Source of the DNA: an uncultured Cocleimonas sp.
GTDB lineage: Bacteria > Pseudomonadota > Gammaproteobacteria > Thiotrichales > Thiotrichaceae
Assembly: GCF_947495625.1 (NCBI RefSeq)
Contig: NZ_CANLZW010000014.1
Span: 48,338-112,337, forward strand
Reading direction: 5' to 3'
Length of the DNA stretch: 64,000 bases
Below, one piece after another: positions 17,015-27,226 of the stretch (positions within the stretch are counted from its first letter, which is position 1; each line of letters opens with the position of its first letter). A program made the translations under genes and the position numbers. The notes under the pieces were generated by a model. It was not told the origin of the DNA and ran no database searches. It saw only the letters and a list, made by a program, of their open reading frames with translations.

Positions 17015-17042
17015 AAAAAACGGCTGTAAGTAGGGGGGTGAC
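17015..17042 (+). repeat. G-element copy 5
   Basis: GAAAAAACGGCTGT followed by AAGTAGGGGGGTGAC, between the 3' ends of convergent genes. A hairpin (GCCTTGAA / TTCAAGGC, about 17188-17212) follows before purL. Confidence 0.8.
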
Positions 17043-17254
17043 TTTCTATAGTTTGTTATACGGCAAGAAAATCCGCATTTTTGAAAGGAATCGTGGATAC
17101 ACAGTTATTAATAAAAAGCTTAAGTCATTTCTATATCTATATAAAATAACTAGTTTTAATTATTTCTCTAGCAGTCAGAAATCACGCCTTGAAACGTATC
17201 TCGTTCAAGGCATGAGGAATTGAAATAAATCGCTGTTAGGCTATTTATCTTAAA

Positions 17255-20200
17255 TTAATCAACCCATACACGCGCATTTCTGAACATTCTCATCCATGGA
17301 CTATCTTCTCCCCAGTTATCCGGGTGCCATGAATTACTCACTGTTCTCACCACACGTTCTGGATGTGGCATCATAATCGTGTAACGACCATCAGTGCTAC
17401 TTAGACCGGTAATAGCTTGCTCAGATCCATTTGGATTTTCTGGATAGTGTTGCGTTGGTTGACTGTTATGGTCGATATAACGCATGCTGACAAAGCTATT
17501 GCTTAGTGCATTTTCTGCAGTATTCACACCAGTGAAAACGGCTCGTCCTTCACCGTGTGCCACAGCGATTGGCATTTTTGAACCTTGCATATCTTTGAGT
17601 AAGATAGACGGTGAGTCCATGACTTCCACCATCGCAAAACGCCCTTCAAATTGCTCTGACTGATTGCGATAGAATTCTGGCCAGTGACTTGCACCGGGGA
17701 TTAAATCGCGTAACTGTGACAACATTTGACAGCCATTACAGACTCCTAAGCCAAAGACGTCTTTGCGTTCAAAGAAAGCATTGAATTCGTCTTTAGCACG
17801 AGCATTGTTGAGGATAGTCTTCGCCCATCCGCCGCCAGCGCCAAGTACATCACCGTAAGAGAAACCACCACAAGCAACCATGCCGTTGAAATCATCTAAT
17901 GAAGTGCGACCAGAGATTATATCGGTCATGTGCACATCAACCGCACGGAAACCAGCGCGGTCAAATGCCATGCCCATTTCTTGTTGACCATTGACGCCTT
18001 GTTCGCGAAGAATCGCAACCGAAGGTCTTACCCCTGTTTTGATATAAGGAGCAGCAATATTCTCAGCTATATCAAAACTGGGTTCTGCGATTAAACCGGT
18101 GTCATTGTAGTCTTCGTCTAGTTTCTCGAATTCTTCCTTAGCGCATTGATCGTTATCACGTAAGGCTTGCATGCGATAACTGGTTTCAGCCCAAACCTTG
18201 TGCAAGGTTGCACGAGATTCTTCGTATATCGTTTCATGTGCCCAGGTGAACGTGATTTGATCAGCTTGATGTGAATCCGCTTCCTTAGCATCAGGTTTAC
18301 CAATGACGTGAGAGCAATTGCCTAAGTCAGCTTCGCGTAATGCAGACAGTACTTCTTCGGTATCGGTATGATGAACTTGAATCACCGCGCCCAATTCTTC
18401 TGTGAACAATGCTTCGAGTGGCGTTTCACCAATATCATCCAGACGAATAGTAATACCTGTTTTACCAGCAAACGCCATTTCACATAATGTAGCCAGTAAG
18501 CCACCGTCAGAGCGGTCATGGTAGGCCATTAATTTGCCTTCCTGATTGAGCTCCTGAATCACTTTGAAGAAATTAATCAATGCCTTTGGGTCATTCACAT
18601 CAGGAGTATGCGCGCCCATTTGTGAATAAACCTGTGACAAAGCAGAAGCAGCAAGGCGATTTTTGCCTTTACCCAGGTCGATCAGGATAAGATCAGAATC
18701 ACCTTTGTCCGTTCTAATTTGAGGAGTGAGTGTTTTGCGCACATCATCAACAATCGCAAATGCAGTGGTGATTAATGACAAAGGAGCTGCCATTTCGCGT
18801 TCGATGACGCCTTCATCACTTTGCTGATCCCAAACGGTTTTCATCGATAATGAATCTTTACCGACAGGTATCGCAATACCGAGTTGCGGACAAAGCTCTT
18901 CACCCACGGCTTTAACCGTGTCAAATAAAGCCGCGTCTTCACCTTCGTAACCCGCAGCTGCCATCCAGTTTGCAGAAAGGAAGATATCAGAAATACTGCC
19001 AATTTTCGCCGCAGCAATATTAGTGATCGATTCACCAATTGCCATACGACCCGATGCAGGTGGATTAACCAATGCAATAGGAGTTCTTTCACCCAATGCC
19101 ATTGCCTCACCGTTATAACCAATGTAATCGGCACAGGTCACCGCAACATCAGCCACCGGAACTTGCCATGGACCAACCATCTGGTCACGATTAACCATGC
19201 CCGTAATCGTACGATCACCAATGGTAATCAAAAATGATTTTGAAGCTACCGTTGGTAAACGTAAAACACGTTCGATGGCATCGTCCAGTTTGATTCCATC
19301 TAATTCTAATTCTGGCTTGTGAAAAGTTTTGTGGTGTACATCACGTAACATTTTGGGTGGTTTACCGAGTAGCATGTCCATCGACATATCTACGGGGTTA
19401 TTTTCAAAAAGTGCATCACCAACAAGTAAATGTCTTTCTTCAGTCGCGGTGCCAACTACAGCATATATAGCGCGTTCACGTTCACATAAAGCTTTAAAAG
19501 CATCTAAACGATCAGCATCGATTGCCAATACATAACGTTCCTGAGCTTCGTTGCACCAGATTTCCATCGGTGACATGCTTGGCTCGTCATTAGGAAGCAT
19601 GCGAATTTCGAATTTTCCGCCGCGTCCTGCATCATTTACAATTTCAGGGATTGCATTTGAAACGCCACCGGCGCCCACATCGTGAATCCACAGAATAGGG
19701 TTGTCATCACCCATTGCAACACAGCGGTCGATAACTTCTTGCGCACGGCGTTCCATTTCTGGGTTGCCACGTTGTACCGAAGCAAAATCGAGGCTTTCAG
19801 TACTGGTTCCACTCGCCATGGACGAAGCCGCGCCACCACCTAAACCAATAAGCATTGAAGGGCCACCCAATACAATAATCGGTGTTTCTACCGGGATGTC
19901 TTTCATCTCGATGTTATTCGGACGGATATTACCTAAACCACCCGCCAGCATGATTGGTTTGTGATAACCGCGTAATTCTTTTTCAGAACTTGCGCCAGGT
20001 ACTTCCGCTTCATAGGTGCGGAAATAACCGGTGATGTTTGGGCGTCCAAATTCATTATTAAATGCAGCTGCACCTATAGGACCTTCAAGCATGATGTCCA
20101 GTGCGCTATCGATACGAGATGGTTTGCCATGATCGATTTCCCAAGGCATTGGGTATTCTGGAATCTTCAAATTAGATACTGAGAATCCACACAAACCTGC

Positions 20201-21196
20201 TTTAGGTTTAGAACCGTTACCCGTTGCACCTTCGTCACGTATTTCGCCACCAGAACCAGTAGCAGCACCCGGGAAAGGAGAGATTGCCGTAGGGTGGTTA
20301 TGTGTTTCTACCTTCATTAGCATGTGCACAGCTTCTTCTGAATAGCCGTATTCCTGATTGGCACTATTCGGGAAGAATTTGGTCGCTTGTGAACCTTCAA
20401 CCACAGAAGCATTATCGTGATACGCAGACAACACGCCTTCAGGAGATTGTTTGTAGGTATTTTTGATCATGCCGAATAGGGTTTGATCTTGTTTTTTACC
20501 GTCGATAACCCAGTCAGCATTGAATATTTTATGTCGACAGTGCTCTGAGTTTGCCTGTGCAAACATCATTAACTCTACATCGGTAGGATCACGGTTTAAA
20601 TCGGCGTAGTTGTCTGCAAGATATTGAATCTCGTCTTCCGACAATGCTAGACCTAAATCGATATTCGCACGGCTTAATGCGGCTTGCGCATTTTCACCCA
20701 AAGGAATGGTTTTAAGTGGTGCTGGTTCAGCGTCATTGAACAGGATAACGGCATCTTGTTCGTCTTCCATGACCACTTCGATCATACGATCATGGATACG
20801 ATTGGTAATAAATACGCGCTGGTCTTCAGATAGGTTCGTAAAATCGTCTTTATACTCGACAAAGTAAGCGATGCCACGTTCTGCTCTAACGACTTTGCTC
20901 ATGCCACAGTTATGCAGAATGTCTGTCGCTTTACTCGACCACGGTGAGATAGTTCCGGGGCGTGGAGTGACCAGGAATAATTCTCCTAATGGTTTTTCAT
21001 CATCATCCTGCTCGCCGTAGTGCAATAATTCGGTGAGGGTGTCATTTTCTTCATCCGTTAAAGTCTCTGCAACTTTAACAAAGTGCCAATAACGGGCATG
21101 AATATCCGTTAATTCTGGAATGGAATTTTGTAATGATTTTAGGAGTTTAGTTTTGTTGAAATCAGAAAACGCACGACTACCGGGGAGTATTAACAT
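17255..21196 (-). CDS. purL: Phosphoribosylformylglycinamidine synthase
   Basis: The 1313-residue single-chain enzyme makes FGAM from FGAR, glutamine and ATP in purine synthesis. It shows the N-terminal PurS-like part ([16 protein letters not shown]), the linker with [11 protein letters not shown], the AIR-synthase repeats with [28 protein letters not shown] and [17 protein letters not shown], and a C-terminal class I glutamine amidotransferase with catalytic Cys in [12 protein letters not shown] and His/Glu in [10 protein letters not shown]. Length matches large gammaproteobacterial PurL (about 1295). No frame break is seen. It is transcribed alone. Confidence 0.98.
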   Translation of the reverse strand: MLILPGSRAFSDFNKTKLLKSLQNSIPELTDIHARYWHFVKVAETLTDEENDTLTELLHYGEQDDDEKPLGELFLVTPRPGTISPWSSKATDILHNCGMSKVVRAERGIAYFVEYKDDFTNLSEDQRVFITNRIHDRMIEVVMEDEQDAVILFNDAEPAPLKTIPLGENAQAALSRANIDLGLALSEDEIQYLADNYADLNRDPTDVELMMFAQANSEHCRHKIFNADWVIDGKKQDQTLFGMIKNTYKQSPEGVLSAYHDNASVVEGSQATKFFPNSANQEYGYSEEAVHMLMKVETHNHPTAISPFPGAATGSGGEIRDEGATGNGSKPKAGLCGFSVSNLKIPEYPMPWEIDHGKPSRIDSALDIMLEGPIGAAAFNNEFGRPNITGYFRTYEAEVPGASSEKELRGYHKPIMLAGGLGNIRPNNIEMKDIPVETPIIVLGGPSMLIGLGGGAASSMASGTSTESLDFASVQRGNPEMERRAQEVIDRCVAMGDDNPILWIHDVGAGGVSNAIPEIVNDAGRGGKFEIRMLPNDEPSMSPMEIWCNEAQERYVLAIDADRLDAFKALCERERAIYAVVGTATEERHLLVGDALFENNPVDMSMDMLLGKPPKMLRDVHHKTFHKPELELDGIKLDDAIERVLRLPTVASKSFLITIGDRTITGMVNRDQMVGPWQVPVADVAVTCADYIGYNGEAMALGERTPIALVNPPASGRMAIGESITNIAAAKIGSISDIFLSANWMAAAGYEGEDAALFDTVKAVGEELCPQLGIAIPVGKDSLSMKTVWDQQSDEGVIEREMAAPLSLITTAFAIVDDVRKTLTPQIRTDKGDSDLILIDLGKGKNRLAASALSQVYSQMGAHTPDVNDPKALINFFKVIQELNQEGKLMAYHDRSDGGLLATLCEMAFAGKTGITIRLDDIGETPLEALFTEELGAVIQVHHTDTEEVLSALREADLGNCSHVIGKPDAKEADSHQADQITFTWAHETIYEESRATLHKVWAETSYRMQALRDNDQCAKEEFEKLDEDYNDTGLIAEPSFDIAENIAAPYIKTGVRPSVAILREQGVNGQQEMGMAFDRAGFRAVDVHMTDIISGRTSLDDFNGMVACGGFSYGDVLGAGGGWAKTILNNARAKDEFNAFFERKDVFGLGVCNGCQMLSQLRDLIPGASHWPEFYRNQSEQFEGRFAMVEVMDSPSILLKDMQGSKMPIAVAHGEGRAVFTGVNTAENALSNSFVSMRYIDHNSQPTQHYPENPNGSEQAITGLSSTDGRYTIMMPHPERVVRTVSNSWHPDNWGEDSPWMRMFRNARVWVD

Positions 21197-21682
21197 AGCG
21201 AATAAATTATCTTCTAAAAAGTAAGAAAGGAGGTAAGGGTGTATGATAAGTTTGCTGGCACTTTTTTAAAAGGCTTAATCAGATTTTATTCGCGTTTATT
21301 CAGTTTTAGCCCGATTTTCTAGAGATTATTAGACTTTTATTAAAAATAAACGAAAATATATTGATTGATTTTTAATCAATTCATCGTATTTCTAAAACTA
21401 GAAAATCAACCATCTTTATTTATTTTAAGAATAATAGTTTCAATCACTTATTAACATTACTCAATCGTTTTCATAGTGATTTTAATGTGTGCTTTATCTA
21501 TGGAAATTGATAAAAGATTACATTTTCTGAAACTTTCTTGTGGAACTTTTAACGGTATACCGTGTTCTTATCTATTATGTGGCAAAAAAGATACATTGTG
21601 TTATTTTTGATACAGATTACATGAAAATGCTAGTGAGGAATCACTTTAAAAATAAATTAATTATGAAGTATGGAGTTCCAAA
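21197..21682. other. Divergent promoter region purL / OmpA-like gene
   Basis: A 486-base, very AT-rich spacer. It contains a perfect 12-bp palindrome (21552-21563) on the OmpA-gene side. No gene is evident. Confidence 0.5.
21552..21563. promoter_or_regulatory. Perfect 12-bp palindrome, candidate operator
   Basis: ACGGTATACCGT is its own reverse complement. It lies 120 bases upstream of the OmpA-like gene and stands out from the surrounding AT-rich sequence. Confidence 0.35.
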
Positions 21683-22378
21683 ATGAATATTAAGAAGTTA
21701 GCTTGTAAGAATTTAGTGATTGCGAGTAGTACGGTTATGTTTACTCTAACTATGGCTTCTACAGCATCAGCAAATATCGGAGGATATGTTACCGATGCAT
21801 CAAATAAAGGAGTAACAGATGGTTCTGGCGATTGTGTTAGATCTGCTTTAGGTAGCATGGTATCAGGTTGTGGGGAGCTGCCAGTAGCTGCACCAATTAA
21901 AGCTGATCCGGTTCCTGTTGCGGTTATTCCACCGAAACCTGTTTATATTGCACCTCCTAAACCAAAACCAGTTTATGTACCACCACCAAAGCCTATTGTA
22001 AAAATACTACGATTAAATGAAGCAGGTGGTTCTAACTTTGCATTTGATAGCGATAAATTAAGTGATAAGGCACGTGGCGAGCTTACAAGTTTTGCTCAAA
22101 CGGTTAAATCATCGAATGTTACGCCAAGCAGCGTTACTGTAGTCGGTCATACAGATAGTATTGGTAAAGAAGCTTATAACCAAAAATTATCAGAAAGACG
22201 CGCAAATTCAGTTGCTGATTTCCTATCATCACAGGGAATTAATCGTGGCGTGATGAAGGTATCTGGACAAGGTGAAATGAATCCAGTTGCCAGTAATAAA
22301 ACTAAATCGGGGCGTGCTGAAAACCGTCGAGTAGATATCTCGGTGTCAGGTCAGCGCAAGGTAACTATTAGACGTTAA
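21683..22378 (+). CDS. OmpA-family peptidoglycan-binding protein
   Basis: The 231-residue protein has a signal peptide (about 1-31, STASA), a short Gly/Ser region with two Cys, a Pro/Lys-rich spacer ([19 protein letters not shown]) and a C-terminal OmpA domain. The domain has [40 protein letters not shown] and NRRVDISV, with the Asp and Arg that bind diaminopimelate in peptidoglycan. It lacks a membrane beta-barrel, so it probably tethers the envelope from the periplasm. The Pro-rich segment would span or cross part of the wall. Confidence 0.88.
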   Translation: MNIKKLACKNLVIASSTVMFTLTMASTASANIGGYVTDASNKGVTDGSGDCVRSALGSMVSGCGELPVAAPIKADPVPVAVIPPKPVYIAPPKPKPVYVPPPKPIVKILRLNEAGGSNFAFDSDKLSDKARGELTSFAQTVKSSNVTPSSVTVVGHTDSIGKEAYNQKLSERRANSVADFLSSQGINRGVMKVSGQGEMNPVASNKTKSGRAENRRVDISVSGQRKVTIRR

Positions 22379-22420
22379 GTCTTTAGGTAGTTAAATAACT
22401 ATCGTAATAGTTACATTTTT

Positions 22421-22448
22421 AAGGCCGGAGCTTGCTCTGGCCTTTTTT
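22421..22448 (+). terminator. Intrinsic terminator after the OmpA-like gene
   Basis: AAGGCCGGAG and CTCTGGCCTT form a stem with one G-U pair and a CTTG loop, followed by six T. Confidence 0.88.
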
Positions 22449-22499
22449 GTGTTTATCGTTAATATCACTTGTTGTTTAAAGCTTTATAACAAGGCGCTT

Positions 22500-22529
22500 A
22501 AAAAAAGCCTCCTAAGTAGGGGGGTTGAC
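22500..22529 (+). repeat. G-element copy 6
   Basis: A7-GCCTCCT followed by AAGTAGGGGGGTTGAC, with one extra T in the core, between convergent gene ends. Confidence 0.8.
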
Positions 22530-22566
22530 AATTGTTTTTTAAGTAAGTGACATTTTTATTGAGAGA

Positions 22567-22767
22567 TTATTGAGACATGCTTTCAATCGCTTTGCGTTGA
22601 TTCTCCGCAGCTTCATCTAATTGTCGCTGTAGATCTTTTGCTTTTTCTAATGCTTTTGAATGTCCTTCTAGTGGATTTTCAATTTTGCTTTTTGGTGGTG
22701 ATTGACTATCACACCCTTGCGCTAAAAATAATCCGCATATTAAAAACAGGAATATGAAAAGTTTCAT
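22567..22767 (-). CDS. Small lipoprotein with coiled-coil tail
   Basis: The 66-residue protein has a lipoprotein signal with lipobox LAQGC (Cys19) and a helical tail (SKALEKAKDLQRQLDEAAENQRKAIE) that looks like a short coiled coil. After processing only about 48 residues remain. Small lipoproteins of this type often associate with the outer membrane. No family is recognised. Confidence 0.72.
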   Translation of the reverse strand: MKLFIFLFLICGLFLAQGCDSQSPPKSKIENPLEGHSKALEKAKDLQRQLDEAAENQRKAIESMSQ

Positions 22768-22845
22768 GGTAATACTCAGTGAATTAATTAATATTGCTTA
22801 ATTATAATATAAAAGCTACATAACGCTTAAAGCTGTTCGTTTTAA

Positions 22846-22914
22846 ATACATTATTTATATAAACAGTCTTTATAAAAAAACAGCACTATAAAAACAGTTC
22901 TAGAAAAACAGCCT
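22846..22914. repeat. Degenerate array of AAAACAG units leading into a G-element
   Basis: Four units of about 14-17 bases, each with TATAAA or TAGAAA followed by AACAG, precede and merge with the left half of the G-element at 22904. Confidence 0.5.
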
Positions 22915-22931
22915 CAAAGTAGGGGGGTGAC
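22904..22931 (+). repeat. G-element copy 7
   Basis: A5-CAGCCT followed by the exact core CAAAGTAGGGGGGTGAC. It lies in the promoter region of the helicase operon. Confidence 0.85.
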
Positions 22932-23029
22932 TTTCGTTTATTTTCGCTATGATGGTGTCGTTTTACGATCCATTACCGTATCTACAATAAAGTTAATGAT
23001 GAATAAATATCTCAGGAAATTCTAATAAT

Positions 23030-25852
23030 TTGAACGCTAGCACTGCTGATTTAAGTTTTATTCATCCATGGCGACCTGAGCAATTAAAAGTGTTGAGTCG
23101 TTTAAATGATTATATGGTAGACAAGCGTGTCCATATCGTTGCCGCGCCTGGAGCGGGCAAAACGGTTTTAGGTTTAGAGATATTCAATCGGCTAAACGTT
23201 AAAACCCTAACCCTGTCGCCTACTGTTCTAGTCAAAGATCAATGGATCGAACGACTATCTTTATTTATCGATAGTGATGAAAGTGTCCTTGATCAAAATA
23301 ATAGTGTATTGCTTGACTGGGTAAGCTCGGTTTTAGATGAACCAGAATATTTCACTTCAACGACTTATCAGGCCTTGTACAGTTTCGATAAGCAGTTAAA
23401 GAAAAAACAAATAGAATCTCCAGCTAATCAACTGCACGATTTAAAACAATGGTTTCGCTCCCAAAAATTTGGTCTGATCATTTTAGATGAGGCGCATCAC
23501 TTAAAAGCAAGTTGGTGGGCAGTGCTTTACGATCTGGTTAAAAATATTGATGATTTAATCGTCGTAAGCCTTACAGCAACACCCCCTTATGACTCGAACA
23601 CCACGGAATGGTCACGTTATAAAAAGTTATGTGGTCCAGTAGATGAAGAAATCAGCATTCCAGAACTGGTTAAATCACGTTCTCTTTGTCCGCATCAAGA
23701 CTATATCTGGTTGGTGAAAACCGATGAGAAAAACATCCAGTCATTAGAACGTTACGAAGATAATCTTAAAACGTTTTTAGCAGAGCTAACGACAAATGAT
23801 GAATTGAATTATCAACTTCTGTTACATGAGTTCTTAGTTGAAACGGAGGGATCAACTACCATCAGCGAACGGGAGTTGTTACTCAATATTGAAACGGTCA
23901 TCGCTTTATTGCAGTTACTGAAACATTGGCAAAAACCATTGCCTCCGCATTTATTACAAGCATTGGATATTAGTGTCGATGATGTTCCGCCTCTCACGGT
24001 GAATAATTGGCAAACTCTGATTGAATCATATCTGCAGGGTGATTATTACCCTAAGGCAGAGCCGGTAGAGTCATTTAGAGACACGCTGACCGCCTTATTA
24101 AAAAGAAAACGTTTTCTCAAATACAATCAGGTTCAGTTCGATAATACCCAACGCAAACTAGATGCCTTCAATAAAACAGAAGAACGTATTTCAGCCTGTT
24201 TCGAAATTGCCAAAATAGAAATAGCTAACCGAAAGTCATTATTGAGAATGGTGGTTCTGGCTGATTATATTAGAGACGAAGAACTGGCTTTGTCGATCGA
24301 TACCAGTGCCGGTTCAACAGGAGTGACAACGGGCGCCTATCCGATCTTTCATCACTTTATTCACAAGTTTGATGGCCTCAATGACAGCGATAACCGCGGT
24401 GGCATCAATGGCAAGGTAATATCAAAAATTGCTTTGTTAACGGGGCGACTTTGTATTCTTCCATCTCACTTGGTTGATACATTATTTAGTCACATACCAT
24501 CTCATGCTCAACCCACGATAAAAGCTTTTAGCGAGCATAAAGATTTTGTGGTGTGCGGCGGTGCAACGAGTTTTCTTTCTGCGGCTTATACACGTTTACT
24601 TGAAGCAGGTGATTTGCAGATAATTGTAGGAACCCGAGCATTATTGGGAGAGGGTTGGGATGCACCATTTTTAAATGCTTTGGTGATGGCAACCCAGACA
24701 AGGGCTTATGTGGCGACTAATCAATTACGTGGCAGAGTGATGCGTGTTGATCCACAGGATGACTTTAAAACAGCCAGCATCTGGCACATTGTAGCCACCG
24801 CGCCAGAAAAACGTTTGAATGGACTGATTTTTGAAAACCTGCAAAAACGTTTTCGAACCTTTGCAGGCTTGCATGCTTATGATTTGAAGATCGAGTCGGG
24901 CACTGAAAGATTATCTCTGCGAACCATTGATGAGATGGAAGGGACAAGCGTTGTAGAAAATGAGCTAAAGAAAGAGAAATTACCCGAACCCAAACAAGAT
25001 GTTATCCAGACGAACAATCAAATAATGCAAACACGTCTAACGGACGATCTCTTTAATCTACAAGCACGTTGGCAGAACGCATTAGCCAAAGCAAAGCATC
25101 AGGTATTTCAGGTGGGGTTACATCATCAGGTTGATGATCACGGTAAGCTATATAGTCTGGAACGTTTGCTAACAGTAGTGAATGAACGTAGACGAAATCA
25201 TGGTAATAAATACAAATTAACCGCATTGGGTCTGATGGGCTTGGGTTCCGCAGTCACTTATACATTATTCAATAGTGGTTTCAGTGGTTATGCTTATGCA
25301 TTTGGTGGGTCAGCAGGTGGCGCAGTATCGTTTGCTTTAATCAAAGCCAAAGGATTGAATGATAAACGTAATTCAATCGATATTGGGCAAAAAATAGCTA
25401 AAGTAATTTTGCTAAGTTTACATAATAAAGGGGTCATGAAAACGGCGTTACAAAAAGATAAGATTAACGACGCGATTAATATCTGCTTTGTAGATAATGG
25501 TATTTTAAGGTTTTCATTGAATGACTATACGCGTCAGGAAAATGAGAACTTCCTCGAAGTATTGAATGAGTTTTTACAACCATTGGGAAGCAGTCGTTAT
25601 TTATTGGCATTATATGCAAAACCCGCCATACAGGATTTATTTAGTATCCCTAAATTGATCGGTAATAATAAAAGCGATGCGAATGATTTTCTCGCAGAAT
25701 GGAGACGAGTCTTTCCCGAATTCAAAAAAGCCAATCTAATCACGGCTAACAGTGTAATGGGTGAAAAACTGTTGTTAAAAGCCAGTGCAGAAAGGGTATT
25801 GAAAAGACGCAATGGAGAAACTCCGCTTCAAATGATAGAAAGATGGGAGTAA
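23030..25852 (+). CDS. SF2 helicase-like ATPase with a C-terminal hydrophobic segment
   Basis: I accept the TTG at 23030, preceded by CAGGAAA; an in-frame stop lies just upstream. The 940-residue protein has motif I AAPGAGKT (38-45), motif II DEAH (153-156), motif III SLTATPP (180-186), then a large insertion (about 200-480) of unknown fold, and the second helicase domain with VGTRALLGEGWDAP and motif VI NQLRGRVMR (about 564-572). After residue 620 there is a region of no known family with two likely membrane helices (about 728-766, ALGLMGLGSAVTYTLF and AFGGSAGGAVSFAL). It is the first gene of a tight operon with two zinc-ribbon proteins. Nucleic-acid remodelling at the membrane, possibly defence, is inference. 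Confidence 0.8.
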   Translation: MNASTADLSFIHPWRPEQLKVLSRLNDYMVDKRVHIVAAPGAGKTVLGLEIFNRLNVKTLTLSPTVLVKDQWIERLSLFIDSDESVLDQNNSVLLDWVSSVLDEPEYFTSTTYQALYSFDKQLKKKQIESPANQLHDLKQWFRSQKFGLIILDEAHHLKASWWAVLYDLVKNIDDLIVVSLTATPPYDSNTTEWSRYKKLCGPVDEEISIPELVKSRSLCPHQDYIWLVKTDEKNIQSLERYEDNLKTFLAELTTNDELNYQLLLHEFLVETEGSTTISERELLLNIETVIALLQLLKHWQKPLPPHLLQALDISVDDVPPLTVNNWQTLIESYLQGDYYPKAEPVESFRDTLTALLKRKRFLKYNQVQFDNTQRKLDAFNKTEERISACFEIAKIEIANRKSLLRMVVLADYIRDEELALSIDTSAGSTGVTTGAYPIFHHFIHKFDGLNDSDNRGGINGKVISKIALLTGRLCILPSHLVDTLFSHIPSHAQPTIKAFSEHKDFVVCGGATSFLSAAYTRLLEAGDLQIIVGTRALLGEGWDAPFLNALVMATQTRAYVATNQLRGRVMRVDPQDDFKTASIWHIVATAPEKRLNGLIFENLQKRFRTFAGLHAYDLKIESGTERLSLRTIDEMEGTSVVENELKKEKLPEPKQDVIQTNNQIMQTRLTDDLFNLQARWQNALAKAKHQVFQVGLHHQVDDHGKLYSLERLLTVVNERRRNHGNKYKLTALGLMGLGSAVTYTLFNSGFSGYAYAFGGSAGGAVSFALIKAKGLNDKRNSIDIGQKIAKVILLSLHNKGVMKTALQKDKINDAINICFVDNGILRFSLNDYTRQENENFLEVLNEFLQPLGSSRYLLALYAKPAIQDLFSIPKLIGNNKSDANDFLAEWRRVFPEFKKANLITANSVMGEKLLLKASAERVLKRRNGETPLQMIERWE

Positions 25853-25856
25853 GCCA

Positions 25857-26480
25857 ATGACGCCTTCATGCCCTCAATGTGGCTATTTACTCGATACTGT
25901 TGCAACAAAACTATTGAGTTGCCCCTCTTGTAATTCGAGCATCTATATTCAGAACAATACGACGAGTCTTTCCGATATCAATGTGGTGAAAAACACAGAG
26001 AATTACTTGTTCGATATTGGCCATTCAGTCCAGATAAAAAATGCGTCCTACATACCCAAAGGTTATAGCCTCTATGAGTATGAAGATGGGTTTAGAGTCG
26101 AATGGGAGTTAGTAGATAATGATCAGAACACGTACATTTTAAATCAGGAAGAAGAGAATCTTTTCTTTGTGAAGCAGATTCCCAAGATAGAAGCCGCATT
26201 ACCCGCATGGAGTTCAATGCAGCCTAATACCCAGTTGATAATTGAAACTGTAGAATGGTTGGTCGTTGAAAAAAGGGAAGTCAGTTTCGTCGCTTTTTAT
26301 GGCGAATTACAAAATTTACCGTTACAAAATAGTCAAATCCAATGCAGTTATTTGAGTAATACCGAAGGGGAATGTTTGGTATTGGTTTCTACTGGCCAGC
26401 CAAAAAATGGAAGCACCCACTATCCATATACATTTTATCAAGGCTGGTGGTTAGACCCAATGGATCTTGTGCAACCATGA
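25857..26480 (+). CDS. Zinc-ribbon DUF4178-like protein 1
   Basis: The 207-residue protein opens with a zinc ribbon (CPQCGYLL, then LLSCPSC) and continues with a beta-rich domain resembling DUF4178: VQIKNASYIPKGYSLYEYED, VEWELVDNDQNTYILNQEEE, and near the C-terminus YPYTFYQGWWLDP. It begins four bases after the helicase stop and its stop overlaps the next gene (ATGA). No signal peptide or helix is seen, so it should be cytoplasmic. DUF4178 has no settled function. It is probably a partner or adaptor of the helicase. Confidence 0.72.
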   Translation: MTPSCPQCGYLLDTVATKLLSCPSCNSSIYIQNNTTSLSDINVVKNTENYLFDIGHSVQIKNASYIPKGYSLYEYEDGFRVEWELVDNDQNTYILNQEEENLFFVKQIPKIEAALPAWSSMQPNTQLIIETVEWLVVEKREVSFVAFYGELQNLPLQNSQIQCSYLSNTEGECLVLVSTGQPKNGSTHYPYTFYQGWWLDPMDLVQP

Positions 26481-27124
26481 AACAACTAATGAATACATAC
26501 AAAAAAGCCCAATCGGTTCAATGTACAAATTGTCATGCACCTGTTGAAATTATCGGTAACCCAAAGCGTTGTCAGTTATTGGTGTGTGGCTATTGCGGTA
26601 CAGTCATGGATTACAAAAATGAGCTGCGTGCGCTCTACGCATATACAGAGGTTCAGAAGCCAGCTAGTCATTTGCGTATTGGCATGCAGGCCAATATCGA
26701 AGGAATTACTTTTACGATTAGTGCCCTGGTCTTTTATGAAACCCTACAAGGTAAGGAAGAAGATTGGGTGGAATATCAGCTGTACGCTCCCAACTATGGT
26801 TATGCCTTGCTCATCATTAAAGATGGGGTATGTTGTTTCTTGAGAAAAACCTATCACTTACCCAAGCCAAATGTCTGGCTGCTTAAAGCGGGTGATTTAT
26901 TTTTAGCAAAGGGGCAACAGTATATTGTTGATCAGTTTTCTTTAACCAGGGTTCTACACAGTGAGGGCGCTTTGTTAGACAAGATTAAACAAGACAAGCG
27001 CGATAAACAGGTTTTTGCTAGGGTTGATAATCAGTGCTTTTATTCAAAGTATAATCTGAAAAAGGTGATTTACTATCAGGGGTTTTATATCGACAAACAA
27101 CAGCTTGAAGATATGTTTGTCTAA
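26477..27124 (+). CDS. Zinc-ribbon DUF4178-like protein 2
   Basis: I start at the ATG at 26477, which overlaps the previous stop; a longer frame from 26372 is a shadow of the upstream gene. The 215-residue product has a four-Cys zinc ribbon (CTNCHAPVEI, then LLVCGYCGTVM) and a domain with RIGMQANIEGITFTISALVFYE and WVEYQLYAPNYGYALLI, the same general DUF4178-type pattern as its neighbour. A C-terminal part (KKVIYYQGFYIDKQQLEDMF) resembles the QGWW end of protein 1, so the two are likely distant paralogues. It is the last gene of the three-gene unit. Confidence 0.72.
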   Translation: MKQLMNTYKKAQSVQCTNCHAPVEIIGNPKRCQLLVCGYCGTVMDYKNELRALYAYTEVQKPASHLRIGMQANIEGITFTISALVFYETLQGKEEDWVEYQLYAPNYGYALLIIKDGVCCFLRKTYHLPKPNVWLLKAGDLFLAKGQQYIVDQFSLTRVLHSEGALLDKIKQDKRDKQVFARVDNQCFYSKYNLKKVIYYQGFYIDKQQLEDMFV

Positions 27125-27226
27125 AAAACAGCCTTATACACGCCTAGGTCTCTTATACACAGTCGTCTTGCAGACGAATTAATCCCGAGCTTTGGCATAC
27201 ATTAGTAGAGAGGGACTTTATGTTAA

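Noticed and set aside
17002..17223. 73-codon + frame after the short lipoprotein
   Set aside because: It runs through a G-element and a hairpin, lacks a ribosome site and looks like translated spacer.
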